Shown here: positions 6,809-15,782 of the stretch, in pieces
How positions within the stretch are numbered: the first letter of the stretch is position 1
Layout: each line of letters starts with the position of its first letter
From: Salibaculum sp031581025
GTDB taxonomy: Bacteria > Pseudomonadota > Alphaproteobacteria > Rhodobacterales > Rhodobacteraceae
Assembly (NCBI RefSeq): GCF_031581025.1
Contig: NZ_JAVLCA010000002.1
DNA length: 64,000 bases
Direction: 5' to 3' (one strand)
Notes under the pieces: model-generated
What the model was told of the DNA's origin: nothing
Databases searched by the model: none
Seen by the model: the letters and a program-made list of their open reading frames with translations, nothing else
Translations under genes and position numbers: made by a program

Positions 6809-8060
6809 GGCGCCGAGGTTCACGACGCTGGGCTGTCGCCTCAACGCCTATGAGACCGAGGCGATGAGCGATCTGGCCCGGCAGGCCGGACTGGGCGACG
6901 CCATGGTGGTGAACACCTGTGCCGTCACCGCCGAGGCCGTGCGCAAGGCGAAAAAGGAAATCCGACGCCTGCGCCGCAGCAACCCCGAGACCCCGCTGAT
7001 CGTCACGGGCTGCGCGGCCCAGACCGAGCCCGAGACCTTCGCCGCCATGCCCGAGGTCACACGCGTCATCGGCAACACCGAGAAGATGCAGCCCGAAACA
7101 TGGGCCGGCCTGGCCCCCGACCTGATCGGCGAGACGGAGAAGGTGCAGGTCAACGACATCATGTCGGTGACAGAAACCGCAGGCCACCTGATCGACGGCT
7201 TCGGCACCCGCAGCCGCGCCTATGTGCAGGTCCAGAACGGCTGCGATCACCGCTGCACCTTCTGCATCATCCCCTATGGCCGGGGCAATTCGCGCAGCGT
7301 GCCCGCGGGCGTGGTGGTCGAACAGATCAAGCGGCTGGTGGACAGGGGCTTCAACGAGGTGGTGCTGACCGGGGTAGACCTGACAAGCTGGGGCGCCGAC
7401 CTGCCCGCCAGCCCACGCCTGGGCGACCTTGTCATGCGCATCCTGAGAATGGTGCCAGACCTGCCGCGCCTGCGCATCTCGTCCATCGACTCGATCGAGG
7501 CGGACGCGGCGCTGATGCAGGCCATTGCGGACGAGCCGCGCCTGATGCCGCATCTGCACCTCTCTCTGCAGCATGGCGACGACCTGATCCTCAAACGCAT
7601 GAAGCGCCGCCACCTGCGCGACGATGCCATCGCCTTTTGCGAGGAGGCCTGCCACCTGCGCCCCGAGATGACCTTTGGCGCCGACATCATCGCCGGGTTC
7701 CCGACCGAGACCGAGGCGCAGTTCGAGAATTCCATGAGGCTGGTCGCGGACTGCGGCCTGACCTGGCTGCACGTATTTCCCTACTCGAAACGCCAAGGCA
7801 CCCCGGCGGCGCGGATTCCCGACCAGGTGCCCGGTCCGGCGATCCGCGACCGTGCGGCCCGGCTGCGCGCGGCAGGGGCCGAACGCGTGCAGGCCCACCT
7901 GACCGCGCAGGTCGGGCAGACCCATGCCGTTTTGTTGGAAAACCCCCGTATGGGCCGGACCGCGCAATTCGCCGAAGTCGCCTTTGGATCGGATCAGCCC
8001 GAGGGCGAGATCGTGACCGCCCGGATCACCGGAACGACGGGGGACCAGCTGGTCGCATGA
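6801..8060 (+). CDS. mtaB: tRNA t6A37 methylthiotransferase MtaB
   Basis: MtaB converts t6A37 to ms2t6A in tRNAs reading ANN codons by radical-SAM chemistry. In 419 residues the three domains are visible in order. The N-terminal UPF0004 domain supplies three cysteines (LGCRLN, VVNTCAVT, VTGCAAQ). The radical-SAM motif is CDHRCTFCIIPYGRG around residue 150. A C-terminal TRAM-like segment follows. ATG at 6801 overlaps the end of dapF by 8 nt; a longer form from 6780 would only add seven residues. The stop overlaps the next ATG (ATGA), so dapF-mtaB-GST is one unit. Confidence 0.95.
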   Translation: MAEAPRFTTLGCRLNAYETEAMSDLARQAGLGDAMVVNTCAVTAEAVRKAKKEIRRLRRSNPETPLIVTGCAAQTEPETFAAMPEVTRVIGNTEKMQPETWAGLAPDLIGETEKVQVNDIMSVTETAGHLIDGFGTRSRAYVQVQNGCDHRCTFCIIPYGRGNSRSVPAGVVVEQIKRLVDRGFNEVVLTGVDLTSWGADLPASPRLGDLVMRILRMVPDLPRLRISSIDSIEADAALMQAIADEPRLMPHLHLSLQHGDDLILKRMKRRHLRDDAIAFCEEACHLRPEMTFGADIIAGFPTETEAQFENSMRLVADCGLTWLHVFPYSKRQGTPAARIPDQVPGPAIRDRAARLRAAGAERVQAHLTAQVGQTHAVLLENPRMGRTAQFAEVAFGSDQPEGEIVTARITGTTGDQLVA

Positions 8061-8683
8061 CGCCGATCCTGTGGTCCTTTCGCCGCTGTCCCTATGCCAT
8101 GCGGGCGCGGCTGGCGCTGGCCAGCGCGGCAGTGCGCGTCGAGCTGCGCGAAGTCGTGCTGCGCGACAAGCCGCCAGCTTTTCTGGAAACCTCGCCCTCG
8201 GCCACCGTACCTTGCCTCGATGGCCCCGATGGCGTGAACGACGAAAGCCTCGACATCATGCTCTGGGCGCTGCGCCGTCATGACCCGGAGTCTCTGCTGG
8301 AGATGCCGGAAGAGGGGTTTGACCTGATCGACATCTGCGACAGGCCGTTCAAGGCGGCGCTGGATCGCTACAAATACGCCAGCCGCTTCGACGACGCGGA
8401 CCCCGGCGTGGAGCGAAGCCGCGCGGGGGATTTCATCGCAGGCCTGAACAGCCGATTGGCCGATCGACCATGGCTATTCGGCGACAGGCCCAGGCTGGCC
8501 GATCTCGCCATCCTGCCCTTCGTGCGCCAGTTCGCCCATGTGGACTTGGCCTGGTTCACGGCCCAACCCTGGCCCGACGCCACTCGCTGGCTTGAAGCCT
8601 TCAAGACCTCGGCCCGGTTTCGCGGCATCATGCAGAAACATCCACCGTGGCATCCCGGCGACAGCCCGGTTCAGTTTCCCTGA
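8057..8683 (+). CDS. Glutathione S-transferase family protein
   Basis: This 208-residue GST-fold protein has an N-terminal thioredoxin-like domain (ILWSFRRCPYAMRARLAL, with cysteine 11 in the CPYA position) and the cis-proline segment ATVPCL. A C-terminal helical domain contains RPWLFGDRPRLADLAILPF. The CPY(A/C) motif suggests a glutaredoxin-like or lyase-type GST rather than a serine/tyrosine GST. It is translationally coupled to mtaB by an ATGA overlap. The substrate cannot be told. Confidence 0.85.
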   Translation: MTPILWSFRRCPYAMRARLALASAAVRVELREVVLRDKPPAFLETSPSATVPCLDGPDGVNDESLDIMLWALRRHDPESLLEMPEEGFDLIDICDRPFKAALDRYKYASRFDDADPGVERSRAGDFIAGLNSRLADRPWLFGDRPRLADLAILPFVRQFAHVDLAWFTAQPWPDATRWLEAFKTSARFRGIMQKHPPWHPGDSPVQFP

Positions 8684-8805
8684 TCGGCCAGCGTCGCGCC
8701 ATATTGGGCATCTCGCCGGGCCAGAGGCCAGCACCCCGGGATGCCCGCTTGATGCGCAGCCCCGATAGCGCCTAGTCTGACGCCAACACCAGGAAAGGCC
8801 CCTCG

Positions 8806-9405
8806 ATGCAGTTGATCATGTCACCGCCCTCCCCCTATGCGCGCAAGGTCCGCGTGCTGATCCGCGAGGGCGGCCTTCAGGATGCGGTAACCGAACAAGA
8901 GGTCACGACCACCCCGCTAGACAGCGCGCCGCAGGCCCTGGCCGCCAACCCGCTGGGCCGCATTCCCGCGCTGATCCGGGCCGAGGGGCCTGCGCTCTAT
9001 GACAGCCGGGTGATCTGCCGCTATCTGGACAGCATGACAGAGGTCGCCTTCTACCCCGAAGCCCGCCTGTGGGAAGTCCTGACCCTGGAGGCGACGGCCG
9101 AGGGCATTCTCGACAGCGCCGTCTCCATGACCTACGAAAGCCGCTTTCGCGGTGACACCGCCTGGGACGGCTGGCTCGATGCGCAATGGGCCAAGATCGA
9201 CCGCGCGCTCGACGCGCTCGAGGCCCGCTGGATGAGCCACCTGTCCGGCCCGATCACCCTGGGCCAGATTGCCACGGGCTGCGCGCTGGGTTACCTGGAC
9301 CTGCGCCAACCCGGACGCGACTGGCGCGCCGGGCGTCCCGCCCTCGCCGAGTGGGAGGGGCGATTCTCGGCCCGCCCTGCGATGCGCGCCACCGCTGCGG
9401 ACTGA
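8806..9405 (+). CDS. Glutathione S-transferase family protein
   Basis: This second GST has 199 residues. The N-terminal domain begins MQLIMSPPSPYARKVRVLIRE, with the SPYARKVR helix start common in YibF-like GSTs; NPLGRIPALI is the cis-proline loop and LYDSRVICRYLD the glutathione-binding stretch. The C-terminal helical domain has the family pattern GQIATGCALGYLDLR. It is separated from the first GST by 122 nt with no recognisable terminator. YibF/GstB-like activity is a guess from sequence pattern. Confidence 0.85.
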   Translation: MQLIMSPPSPYARKVRVLIREGGLQDAVTEQEVTTTPLDSAPQALAANPLGRIPALIRAEGPALYDSRVICRYLDSMTEVAFYPEARLWEVLTLEATAEGILDSAVSMTYESRFRGDTAWDGWLDAQWAKIDRALDALEARWMSHLSGPITLGQIATGCALGYLDLRQPGRDWRAGRPALAEWEGRFSARPAMRATAAD

Positions 9406-9605
9406 ACGCAGGCCACAAGCTCACCGGTAGTATCGCGACAATTTGGCCCTCTGGACGGGCACAGCCGGTGCCGCATCTCGTGCATGCGACCGATTGGAAA
9501 CTGGACTGCGCCGGATTGTGCCGCTAGAAGCGACACGAATGGGGCTCGTCAGAGCACCCTTGGTTTGTGCGAGCGGCCCCGTGCCGGGCCCGAAGAGAAT
9601 CGGAG

Positions 9606-10184
9606 ATGAACACCGTGTCAAACGCAGACGACCCTCAAGGAACCCGCCGCGACTTCATCTACTACGCGACCGGCGGTGCCGGTGCCGTCGTGACCGGTGC
9701 CGCTGTCTGGCCGCTGGTCGACCAGATGAACCCCTCGGCGGACGTGCTGGCTCTGGCCTCGATCCGGGTCGATATCAGCACCATCTCGACGGGCAGCCAG
9801 ATGACCGTCCTCTGGCAGGGCAAGCCGGTGTTCATCCGCCGCCGCACCGAAGAGGAAATCGCCCGCGCGCGCAGCCTTGACGGCGATGTCGAAAGCCTGC
9901 CCGATCCGATGGCCCGCAACGAGAACCTCGGCACCGAGGCCGCGGCGCTGGACGAAAACCGCACCCTCGACGAGTCCGGCGAATGGCTGGTCCAGATGGG
10001 AGTCTGCACGCACCTTGGCTGCGTGCCGCTGGGCAACAATGCCGGCGACTTCGAGGGCTGGTTCTGCCCCTGCCACGGGTCGCACTACGACGCTTCGGGC
10101 CGCATCCGTCAAGGGCCGGCCCCGAGAAACCTTCCAATCCCCGTCGCATCCTTCGTCGACGACGTGACCATCCAGCTGGGTTAA
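9606..10184 (+). CDS. petA: Ubiquinol-cytochrome c reductase Rieske iron-sulfur subunit
   Basis: This subunit carries the 2Fe-2S cluster of the cytochrome bc1 complex, taking an electron from ubiquinol at the Qo site. The 192-residue protein has a Tat-type membrane anchor (TRRDFIYYATGGAGAVVTG, about residues 11-30). The cluster-binding boxes are CTHLGC and CPCHGSHYD near residues 135 and 155. The start at 9606 has GGAG just upstream. petB follows after 12 nt. The 200 nt before the gene contain no other gene and presumably hold the operon promoter. Confidence 0.98.
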   Translation: MNTVSNADDPQGTRRDFIYYATGGAGAVVTGAAVWPLVDQMNPSADVLALASIRVDISTISTGSQMTVLWQGKPVFIRRRTEEEIARARSLDGDVESLPDPMARNENLGTEAAALDENRTLDESGEWLVQMGVCTHLGCVPLGNNAGDFEGWFCPCHGSHYDASGRIRQGPAPRNLPIPVASFVDDVTIQLG

Positions 10185-10196
10185 GGAGAACCGAGA

Positions 10197-11540
10197 ATGT
10201 CCGGAATCCCACACGATCACTACGAACCGAAGTCCGGCGGGGCCAAGTGGCTCGAGGGCCGCTTGCCGATCATCGGGCTACTGCACGACACCCTGACGAT
10301 TCCCACGCCCAAGAACCTGAACTGGATGTGGATCTGGGGGATCGTCCTGACGTTCTGCCTGGTGCTGCAGATCGCCACCGGCGTGGTGCTGGTGATGCAC
10401 TACACCCCGCATGTGGACATGGCCTTTTCCAGCGTCGAGCACATCATGCGCGACGTGAACGCCGGACACATGATCCGCTATTTCCACATGAACGGGGCTT
10501 CGCTGTTCTTCGTGGCGGTCTACCTGCACATCTTCCGCAGCCTCTACTACGGGTCCTACAAGGCCCCGCGCGAGGTCACCTGGATCATCGGCATGCTGAT
10601 CTACCTGCTGATGATGGGCACCGCCTTCATGGGCTACGTGCTGCCCTGGGGACAGATGTCGTTCCACGGCACCGCCGTCATCACCGGTCTGTTCGGCGCC
10701 ATCCCCTTCGTCGGCGAGGCGATCCAGACCTGGCTGCTCGGCGCGTCGTCGGTGGGTCAGCCGGCGTTGAACCGGTTCTTCTCGTTGCACTACCTGCTTC
10801 CCTTCATCATGGCGGGGCTGGTCATCGTGCACATCTGGGCCTTCCACTCGACCGGCAACAACAACCCCACCGGGGTCGAGGTGCGCCGCACGTCGAAGGC
10901 CGAGGCCGAGAAGGACACGCTGCCGTTCTGGCCCTACTTCGTGATCAAGGATCTCTTCGCGCTGGCGATTATCCTGGCCGTCTTCGTCGCCGTGGTCGGC
11001 TTCATGCCCAACTACCTCGGCCATCCCGACAACTACGTCGAGGCCAACCCGCTCGTGACACCCTCGCACATCGTGCCGGAGTGGTACTTCCTGCCCTTTT
11101 ACGCGATCCTGCGCTCGTTCACCGCGGACGTCTGGGTGGTGATGTTCGCCGAATGGATCTCTTTCGGGATCATCGACGCCAAGTTCTTCGGCGTGCTGGC
11201 GATGTTCGGCGCGATCGTCGTCATGGCACTGGCGCCCTGGCTGGACACTTCCTCGGTGCGGTCGGGCCGCTATCGCCCGATGTTCAAGTGGTGGTTCGCC
11301 CTGCTGGTCGTGGACTTCATTGTCCTGATGTGGGCCGGGGCCATGCCGGCCGAGGGCATCTACCCGATCATCGCCCTGATTGGCTCGGCCTACTGGTTCG
11401 CCTACTTCCTGATCATCCTGCCGCTGCTTGGCGTGATCGAGAAGCCGGAGACCCCGCCGGCCACGATCGAAGAGGACTTCAACGCCCACTACGGCTCCGA
11501 AGACGCGTCGGGCAGCCCCGCCGCCACGCCGGCCGAGTGA
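10197..11540 (+). CDS. petB: Cytochrome b subunit of the bc1 complex
   Basis: Cytochrome b carries hemes bL and bH and forms both quinone sites. The 447-residue protein has the usual eight or so membrane spans, with paired histidines in HYTPH..MAF/FHMNGASLFFVAVYLH and in the fourth helix (HYLLPFIMAGLVIVHIW). The Qo loop has VLPWGQMSFHG, and the PEWY motif appears as VPEWYFLPFYA. The acidic C-terminal tail after the last span (EDFNAHYGSEDASG) is unremarkable. It sits between petA and petC with 12- and 17-nt gaps. Confidence 0.98.
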   Translation: MSGIPHDHYEPKSGGAKWLEGRLPIIGLLHDTLTIPTPKNLNWMWIWGIVLTFCLVLQIATGVVLVMHYTPHVDMAFSSVEHIMRDVNAGHMIRYFHMNGASLFFVAVYLHIFRSLYYGSYKAPREVTWIIGMLIYLLMMGTAFMGYVLPWGQMSFHGTAVITGLFGAIPFVGEAIQTWLLGASSVGQPALNRFFSLHYLLPFIMAGLVIVHIWAFHSTGNNNPTGVEVRRTSKAEAEKDTLPFWPYFVIKDLFALAIILAVFVAVVGFMPNYLGHPDNYVEANPLVTPSHIVPEWYFLPFYAILRSFTADVWVVMFAEWISFGIIDAKFFGVLAMFGAIVVMALAPWLDTSSVRSGRYRPMFKWWFALLVVDFIVLMWAGAMPAEGIYPIIALIGSAYWFAYFLIILPLLGVIEKPETPPATIEEDFNAHYGSEDASGSPAATPAE

Positions 11541-11557
11541 GAAAGGACCGCGCAACA

Positions 11558-12382
11558 ATGATCCGCACACTCTCCCTTACCGCAGCCGTCACCCTCGGCC
11601 TGGCCACCGGGGCCAGCGCCGCGGGTGCCGAAGGCACCAAGATCACCGACTACGCCTTCTCGTTCGAAGGGCCCTTCGGGTCTTACGACCAATTCCAACT
11701 GCAACGCGGCCTGCAGATCTACACCGAGGTCTGCTCGGCCTGTCACGGTCTCAAGTTCGTCAACTTCCGCAACCTCAGCGACGCGGGCGGCCCGGACCTA
11801 CCCGAAGACCAGATGCGCGCCTACGCGGAACAGTTCTTTCTAAGCGACTTCGACGCGCCAGAGAACCAGGACCTGATCGACCCCGACACGGGCGACCAGA
11901 AAACCCTGACCCCGTCCGACCATTTCCCGGCCAACGATACGCAGGGCGCGCCGGACCTGTCACTGATGGCCAAGGCCCGCGCCGGGTTCAGCGGCCCCTA
12001 CGGCACCGGTATCTCGCAACTGGTCAACGGCATGGGTGGGCCGGAATACATTGCCTCGCTGCTGACCGGCTACACCGGCGAGACCAAGGACGAGGCGGGC
12101 ACCCTGCTTTACGAGAACGACGCCTACGCTGGCGGCTATATCAACATGGCACCGCCGCTCTACGACGAAGGTGTCGTCTATGCCGATGGCACCGAAGCGA
12201 CCATCGAGCAGCAGGCCGAGGATGTCGCCGCCTTCCTCATGTGGACAGCCGAACCCAAGATGATGGCCCGCAAGCAGGCCGGCCTGACCGGCGTCATCTT
12301 CCTGACCGTGCTGGCCGTGCTGCTCTACATGACCAACAAGCGCATCTGGGCGCCGCACAAGAAGACCGCCCGCAAGGACTGA
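11558..12382 (+). CDS. petC: Cytochrome c1 subunit of the bc1 complex
   Basis: Cytochrome c1 passes electrons from the Rieske protein to soluble or membrane cytochrome c in the periplasm. The 274-residue product has a Sec signal (residues 1-21, ending GASA) and the heme site CSACH starting at C59. The probable methionine ligand lies in GGYINMAPPL. A C-terminal membrane anchor (LTGVIFLTVLAVLLYM) is followed by a positive tail KKTARKD. ATG at 11558 follows the petB stop by 17 nt. A strong terminator follows. Confidence 0.98.
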   Translation: MIRTLSLTAAVTLGLATGASAAGAEGTKITDYAFSFEGPFGSYDQFQLQRGLQIYTEVCSACHGLKFVNFRNLSDAGGPDLPEDQMRAYAEQFFLSDFDAPENQDLIDPDTGDQKTLTPSDHFPANDTQGAPDLSLMAKARAGFSGPYGTGISQLVNGMGGPEYIASLLTGYTGETKDEAGTLLYENDAYAGGYINMAPPLYDEGVVYADGTEATIEQQAEDVAAFLMWTAEPKMMARKQAGLTGVIFLTVLAVLLYMTNKRIWAPHKKTARKD

Positions 12383-12407
12383 CGCCCCTACAGCATGAGA
12401 CAAACCC

Positions 12408-12434
12408 AAGGCCCGCCCAACCGGCGGGCCTTTT
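12408..12434. terminator. Rho-independent terminator after petC, probably bidirectional
   Basis: A 10-bp perfect stem (AAGGCCCGCC, loop CAACC, GGCGGGCCTT) is followed by TTTTC. The stem starts with AA and ends with TT, so it also makes an A/T-flanked hairpin for the convergent thiQ gene, whose stop codon touches its edge. Confidence 0.88.
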
Positions 12435-13129
12435 CATTTACCCAGGTAGGCGCGCAGGGGGCTGGAAGGGTTGTCCAGAACCTCGGCAACCGGGCGGGGC
12501 GGCGCCATCCGGCCCTCATCAACCACGCAGATCGAATCGGCCCGGGCCGCATCCTCGGGGTCGTGGCTGACAAAGAGCACCGTGCGCCCGGCCCCGCCCA
12601 GCACATCGCGGCACAGGTCCATCATGTCCTGCCGCTGCCCCGGGCCGAGGGCGGCGAAGGGTTCATCCAGAAGCACGAGGGGCTTGTCCTGCAAAAGCAC
12701 GCGCGCCAGCGCCGCCCGGCTTTGCTGCCCCCCCGACAGGGTGCCCGGCATCCGCGCGCCCATCCCGCCCAGGCCGACACGGGTCAGCGCCTCTTCCACG
12801 CGGCGCGTCTCTTCGAGAGAGGCGCGCGACCGGGTCGTCAGTGCCAGGGCCAGGTTGCGCCCCACATCCAGATGCGGGAACAGGTTGTTGTCCTGAAACA
12901 GCATCGCCACCGGCCGGGCGCCGGGCGGAAGGCTGTCGATCCGGGCGCCGTCCCAGCGCAGGGCCCCGGAGGCCAGCGGCAGGAACCCGGCAATGGCATT
13001 CAGCACGGTGGATTTTCCCGCGCCGGAGGGCCCCAGCAGCGCCGTGAAATCACCAGCATCAACAGACAGATCGGCGCGCAGTTCGAACCCACCCTGCGCG
13101 AGCACGATATCCTCAAGCGTCAGTGCCAA
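12434..13129 (-). CDS. thiQ: Thiamine ABC transporter ATP-binding protein
   Basis: ThiQ powers thiamine/TPP import with ThiB and ThiP. The 231-residue ATPase has Walker A GPSGAGKST, the Q-loop LFQDNNLFPH, the signature LSGGQQSRAALAR, Walker B LVLLDEPFAAL and the H-loop FVSHD. The start is taken as TTG at 13129, giving MALTLEDIV, because an AGGAGG lies 6 nt upstream and the longer frame adds only 17 unrelated-looking residues. It overlaps the end of thiP by 17 nt. Confidence 0.93.
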   Translation of the reverse strand: MALTLEDIVLAQGGFELRADLSVDAGDFTALLGPSGAGKSTVLNAIAGFLPLASGALRWDGARIDSLPPGARPVAMLFQDNNLFPHLDVGRNLALALTTRSRASLEETRRVEEALTRVGLGGMGARMPGTLSGGQQSRAALARVLLQDKPLVLLDEPFAALGPGQRQDMMDLCRDVLGGAGRTVLFVSHDPEDAARADSICVVDEGRMAPPRPVAEVLDNPSSPLRAYLGK

Positions 13130-14615
13130 CGCGGCCTCCTCGGTCGAACATCCAGAACATCCCCAGACTGAGCGTGACAAGCAGCAGCGCCGCGCCCGCG
13201 GCGGCCTCGGTCTGGTAGGCCCCCATGAGGCGGAACATGGCCAGCGGCAAGGTCTCCTGCCCGCCCGAGGCGAACAGCGTGATCACCCCCAGGTCGCCCA
13301 TGGACAGCGCCGCGGCCAGCCCGGCGGCAAAACCCAGCGGGCGCCGGATGCGCGGCAGAATCAACAGCCGCATCCGCGCCCAGCCCTGCAGGCCCAGCCC
13401 ATCGGCCAGCCGTCCGAACTGCACCTCGGCATCGTCTCGCGCCACCGCCAGGATACGCACCGCAAAGGGCAGCGCGAAAAGGGCATTCATCAGCGCCGTG
13501 ACTGGCAAGGCCACGCTCGCAGGTCGAACAAAGGGAAAGACCACGATGAAAAGACCCGTGCCCAGTACCAACGCCGTCATCGAGAGCGGCACCACCGCCA
13601 CCGCCCGCGACCAGCCCGTGCCATGGGTGACAATGGCGAGGGCCAGCCCAATGCAAAGCACCATCGAGACCAGGGCGACCAGTATCGACCGGCTCGCCGC
13701 CAGCAGGACCGAGCCGGGCATCTGCCCCAGGCCCGGCAGGCCGGCCACAAGGATCGCGCCCATGGGCAGCAACAGGAACAGCGCCGCCGCTATCAGAACC
13801 GCCGCATCCCTGCCCAGCGACCCATCCCAGCGATCGACCGTCCGATCCAGCCCGGCGCCCAGCGCATCGGGCACATCCACCAGGAGAAGAGCGCCGAGGG
13901 CGACCACGCAGACGCCAAGCTGCACCAGCGCCAGCGTCGCGGCCCCCCCAAGGTCGAATTCGAAGCGCACCGCCTGGTAGATCGCCAGTTCCAGCGTCGT
14001 CGCCTTCGGCCCGCCGCCCAGGATCAGGGCGACAGCAAAACTGGTGGTGCAGACAAGGAATATCACGGCAAAGGCCCCCGGCATTGCGCGCCGCAGCATG
14101 GGCCATTCGAGCAACCGCCACACCGGTTGGCCCAACTGCGCGGCCACGCGGAAACGCTCCGCCGGGATGGCCAGCCAGCCGTGCAGCAGCATCCGCACCG
14201 CAAGCGGCAGGTTGAAGAAGACATGAGCGAGGATCACACCCTGCGCGCCATAGATCGAGACAGGCGGCAGTCCCAGCCCGCCCAGAGCGCCATTGATCAG
14301 CCCCGAGCGCCCGAAAATGGCCAGCAGTCCCATGACCGCAACGATCACCGGCAGGACGAAGGGCGCACCCAGCAGCGTGATCAGCGCGGCGCGCCCCCGG
14401 AACCGCCGCCGGGCCAGGGCACCGGCGATGGGAATGGCCAGAGCCACGCTCAGCACCGCCGAGACCAGCGCCTGCCATATGGTAAAGCGGAACGCCGCCC
14501 AATCGGCGGCGCCCAGCCCGGACATTCCCCCGGCTGTCCAGATCACGGCCCCGAGGGGGACCGCGATCAAGGACAGCACGAAAAGCGCCACTATTGCGCC
14601 AGCGCTGCGCGCCAT
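13113..14615 (-). CDS. thiP: Thiamine ABC transporter permease
   Basis: This 500-residue inner-membrane protein is a duplicated permease with about twelve hydrophobic segments, as in ThiP. Each half contains a BPD-type coupling loop: QPVWRLLEWPMLRRAMPGAF around residue 165 and LQGWARMRLLILPRIRRPLG near 425. It starts inside the thiB end (25-nt overlap) and ends inside thiQ, so the three genes are tightly coupled. Substrate assignment comes from the TPP riboswitch and from ThiB. Confidence 0.93.
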   Translation of the reverse strand: MARSAGAIVALFVLSLIAVPLGAVIWTAGGMSGLGAADWAAFRFTIWQALVSAVLSVALAIPIAGALARRRFRGRAALITLLGAPFVLPVIVAVMGLLAIFGRSGLINGALGGLGLPPVSIYGAQGVILAHVFFNLPLAVRMLLHGWLAIPAERFRVAAQLGQPVWRLLEWPMLRRAMPGAFAVIFLVCTTSFAVALILGGGPKATTLELAIYQAVRFEFDLGGAATLALVQLGVCVVALGALLLVDVPDALGAGLDRTVDRWDGSLGRDAAVLIAAALFLLLPMGAILVAGLPGLGQMPGSVLLAASRSILVALVSMVLCIGLALAIVTHGTGWSRAVAVVPLSMTALVLGTGLFIVVFPFVRPASVALPVTALMNALFALPFAVRILAVARDDAEVQFGRLADGLGLQGWARMRLLILPRIRRPLGFAAGLAAALSMGDLGVITLFASGGQETLPLAMFRLMGAYQTEAAAGAALLLVTLSLGMFWMFDRGGRVGTDA

Positions 14616-15574
14616 TCCTCAAGCGCCGCATCACGCATGGCGGCCGCTTCTTCCGTATCCAGAAGCAGGGCCTTGTCCGGTTCGATCAGCGTCTCGAAAC
14701 CCGCGGGCAGGCCGCCCTCGGGCACCACGGCCGGATACATCCAGTTGGTCGTCGGGATGGCCGACTGAAAGGCATCGGTCAGCATGAAGGCCATGAACTG
14801 ATCTGCCAGGTCGGGGACATCGGTGCCGGCAACTTTTCCGGCCACCTCGACCTGCATGTAATGCCCCTCGTCGAAGGCCCAGGCCACCTTGCTGTCGTCC
14901 TCCTCGGCGATCAGGTGATAGGCGGGCGAGGTCGTGTAGGACAGCACCGCGTCGGCCTCACCTTCCAGGAACAGGCCATAGGCCTCGGACCAGCCGGGCG
15001 TGACCGTCACGATGTTGTCGGACAGGTCCTGCCACAACGCGGGGGCCTCATCGCCATAGATGGTCTTGACCCACATCAGCAGGCCCAGCCCCGGCGTGGA
15101 CGAGCGCGGGTCCTGGATGACGATCGAGATGTCGCTGTCGGCCAGTGCTCGCAACGAGTCGGGCGCCGGGTCGCCGGCATTGCCAACGAAGGCGAAATAG
15201 CCCCAGTCGAAGGGCAGGAAGTGATCGTCGGCCCAGTCCACGGGCAGGTCCAGCTCGGGCGTGATCCCGTGTTCCGCGAACAGGCCGGTCTCCCGCGCCG
15301 CCGCCGTCAGGTTGGTGTCCAGTCCCAGCACGATGTCGGCCTCGGTGCGCGGACCTTCCAGTTGCAGCCGCGACAACAGCGCGGCCCCATCGCCCGCCGC
15401 CTCGAATTGCAGGTCGCAGTCGCAGGTGGCCTCGAAGGCTTCCTCGATCACCGGGCCGGGGCCCCATTCGGTGACGAAACTTTCATAGGTGTAAACTGTC
15501 AGCACATTGTCCTGCGCCACGGCACTCGTGGCCAGAAGTCCTGCGATGACGGAAAGGGCGGTCTTCATTTGCAT
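14591..15574 (-). CDS. thiB: Thiamine ABC transporter substrate-binding protein
   Basis: ThiB is the periplasmic thiamine/TPP binding protein. The 327-residue product begins with a Sec signal (MKTALSVIAGLLATSAVAQ) and then LTVYTYESFVTEWGPG, the typical ThiB mature start. Family stretches include TEADIVLGLDTNL, FDWGYFAFV, LIQDPRSSTPGLG-like VIQDPRSSTPGLGLL and YTTSPAYH. It is the first gene after the TPP riboswitch and overlaps thiP. Confidence 0.95.
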   Translation of the reverse strand: MQMKTALSVIAGLLATSAVAQDNVLTVYTYESFVTEWGPGPVIEEAFEATCDCDLQFEAAGDGAALLSRLQLEGPRTEADIVLGLDTNLTAAARETGLFAEHGITPELDLPVDWADDHFLPFDWGYFAFVGNAGDPAPDSLRALADSDISIVIQDPRSSTPGLGLLMWVKTIYGDEAPALWQDLSDNIVTVTPGWSEAYGLFLEGEADAVLSYTTSPAYHLIAEEDDSKVAWAFDEGHYMQVEVAGKVAGTDVPDLADQFMAFMLTDAFQSAIPTTNWMYPAVVPEGGLPAGFETLIEPDKALLLDTEEAAAMRDAALEEWRAALAQ

Positions 15575-15619
15575 CCTCCATATCGCCGGACGGACGTCGG
15601 GGATTGAGGATCGCTCAAC

Positions 15620-15700
15620 ACCTTCCCTCCGCCGGTCTTAACCGGTTCAGGTTCAACGGGTTCGCGCCATGCATCTCAGCCCTTGCGGGCACCCCGAGGT
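15620..15700 (-). promoter_or_regulatory. TPP riboswitch (THI element) upstream of thiBPQ
   Basis: On the minus strand the leader has the conserved TPP aptamer pieces in order: GGGGTGCC, CTGAGAT, ACCCGTTGAACCTGA, and the closing CGGAGGGAAG. ACCT and AGGT at the two ends can form P1. It ends about 45 nt before the thiB start, close enough to act by masking the ribosome site when TPP is bound. No separate poly-U terminator is obvious between aptamer and gene. Confidence 0.95.
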
Positions 15701-15782
15701 AGGGTGGAACTTAGGCCCTGCGGCCGGGCTTGGCAAGGGCGGCCCTGCCCGCTAGACGGGGCAGATCAAGGGAGCGCCCGAT

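Noticed and set aside
7100..8056. Upstream part of a 527-codon frame ending in a GST
   Set aside because: It runs through mtaB in another frame; the GST starts at the ATG overlapping the mtaB stop.
9983..11557. Upstream part of a 799-codon frame ending in petC
   Set aside because: Only the last 274 codons are cytochrome c1; the rest is an alternative frame through petA and petB, which have the conserved motifs.
12993..14768. 591-codon open frame on the plus strand
   Set aside because: It is the Arg/Gln/His-rich antisense of thiP and the thiB end.
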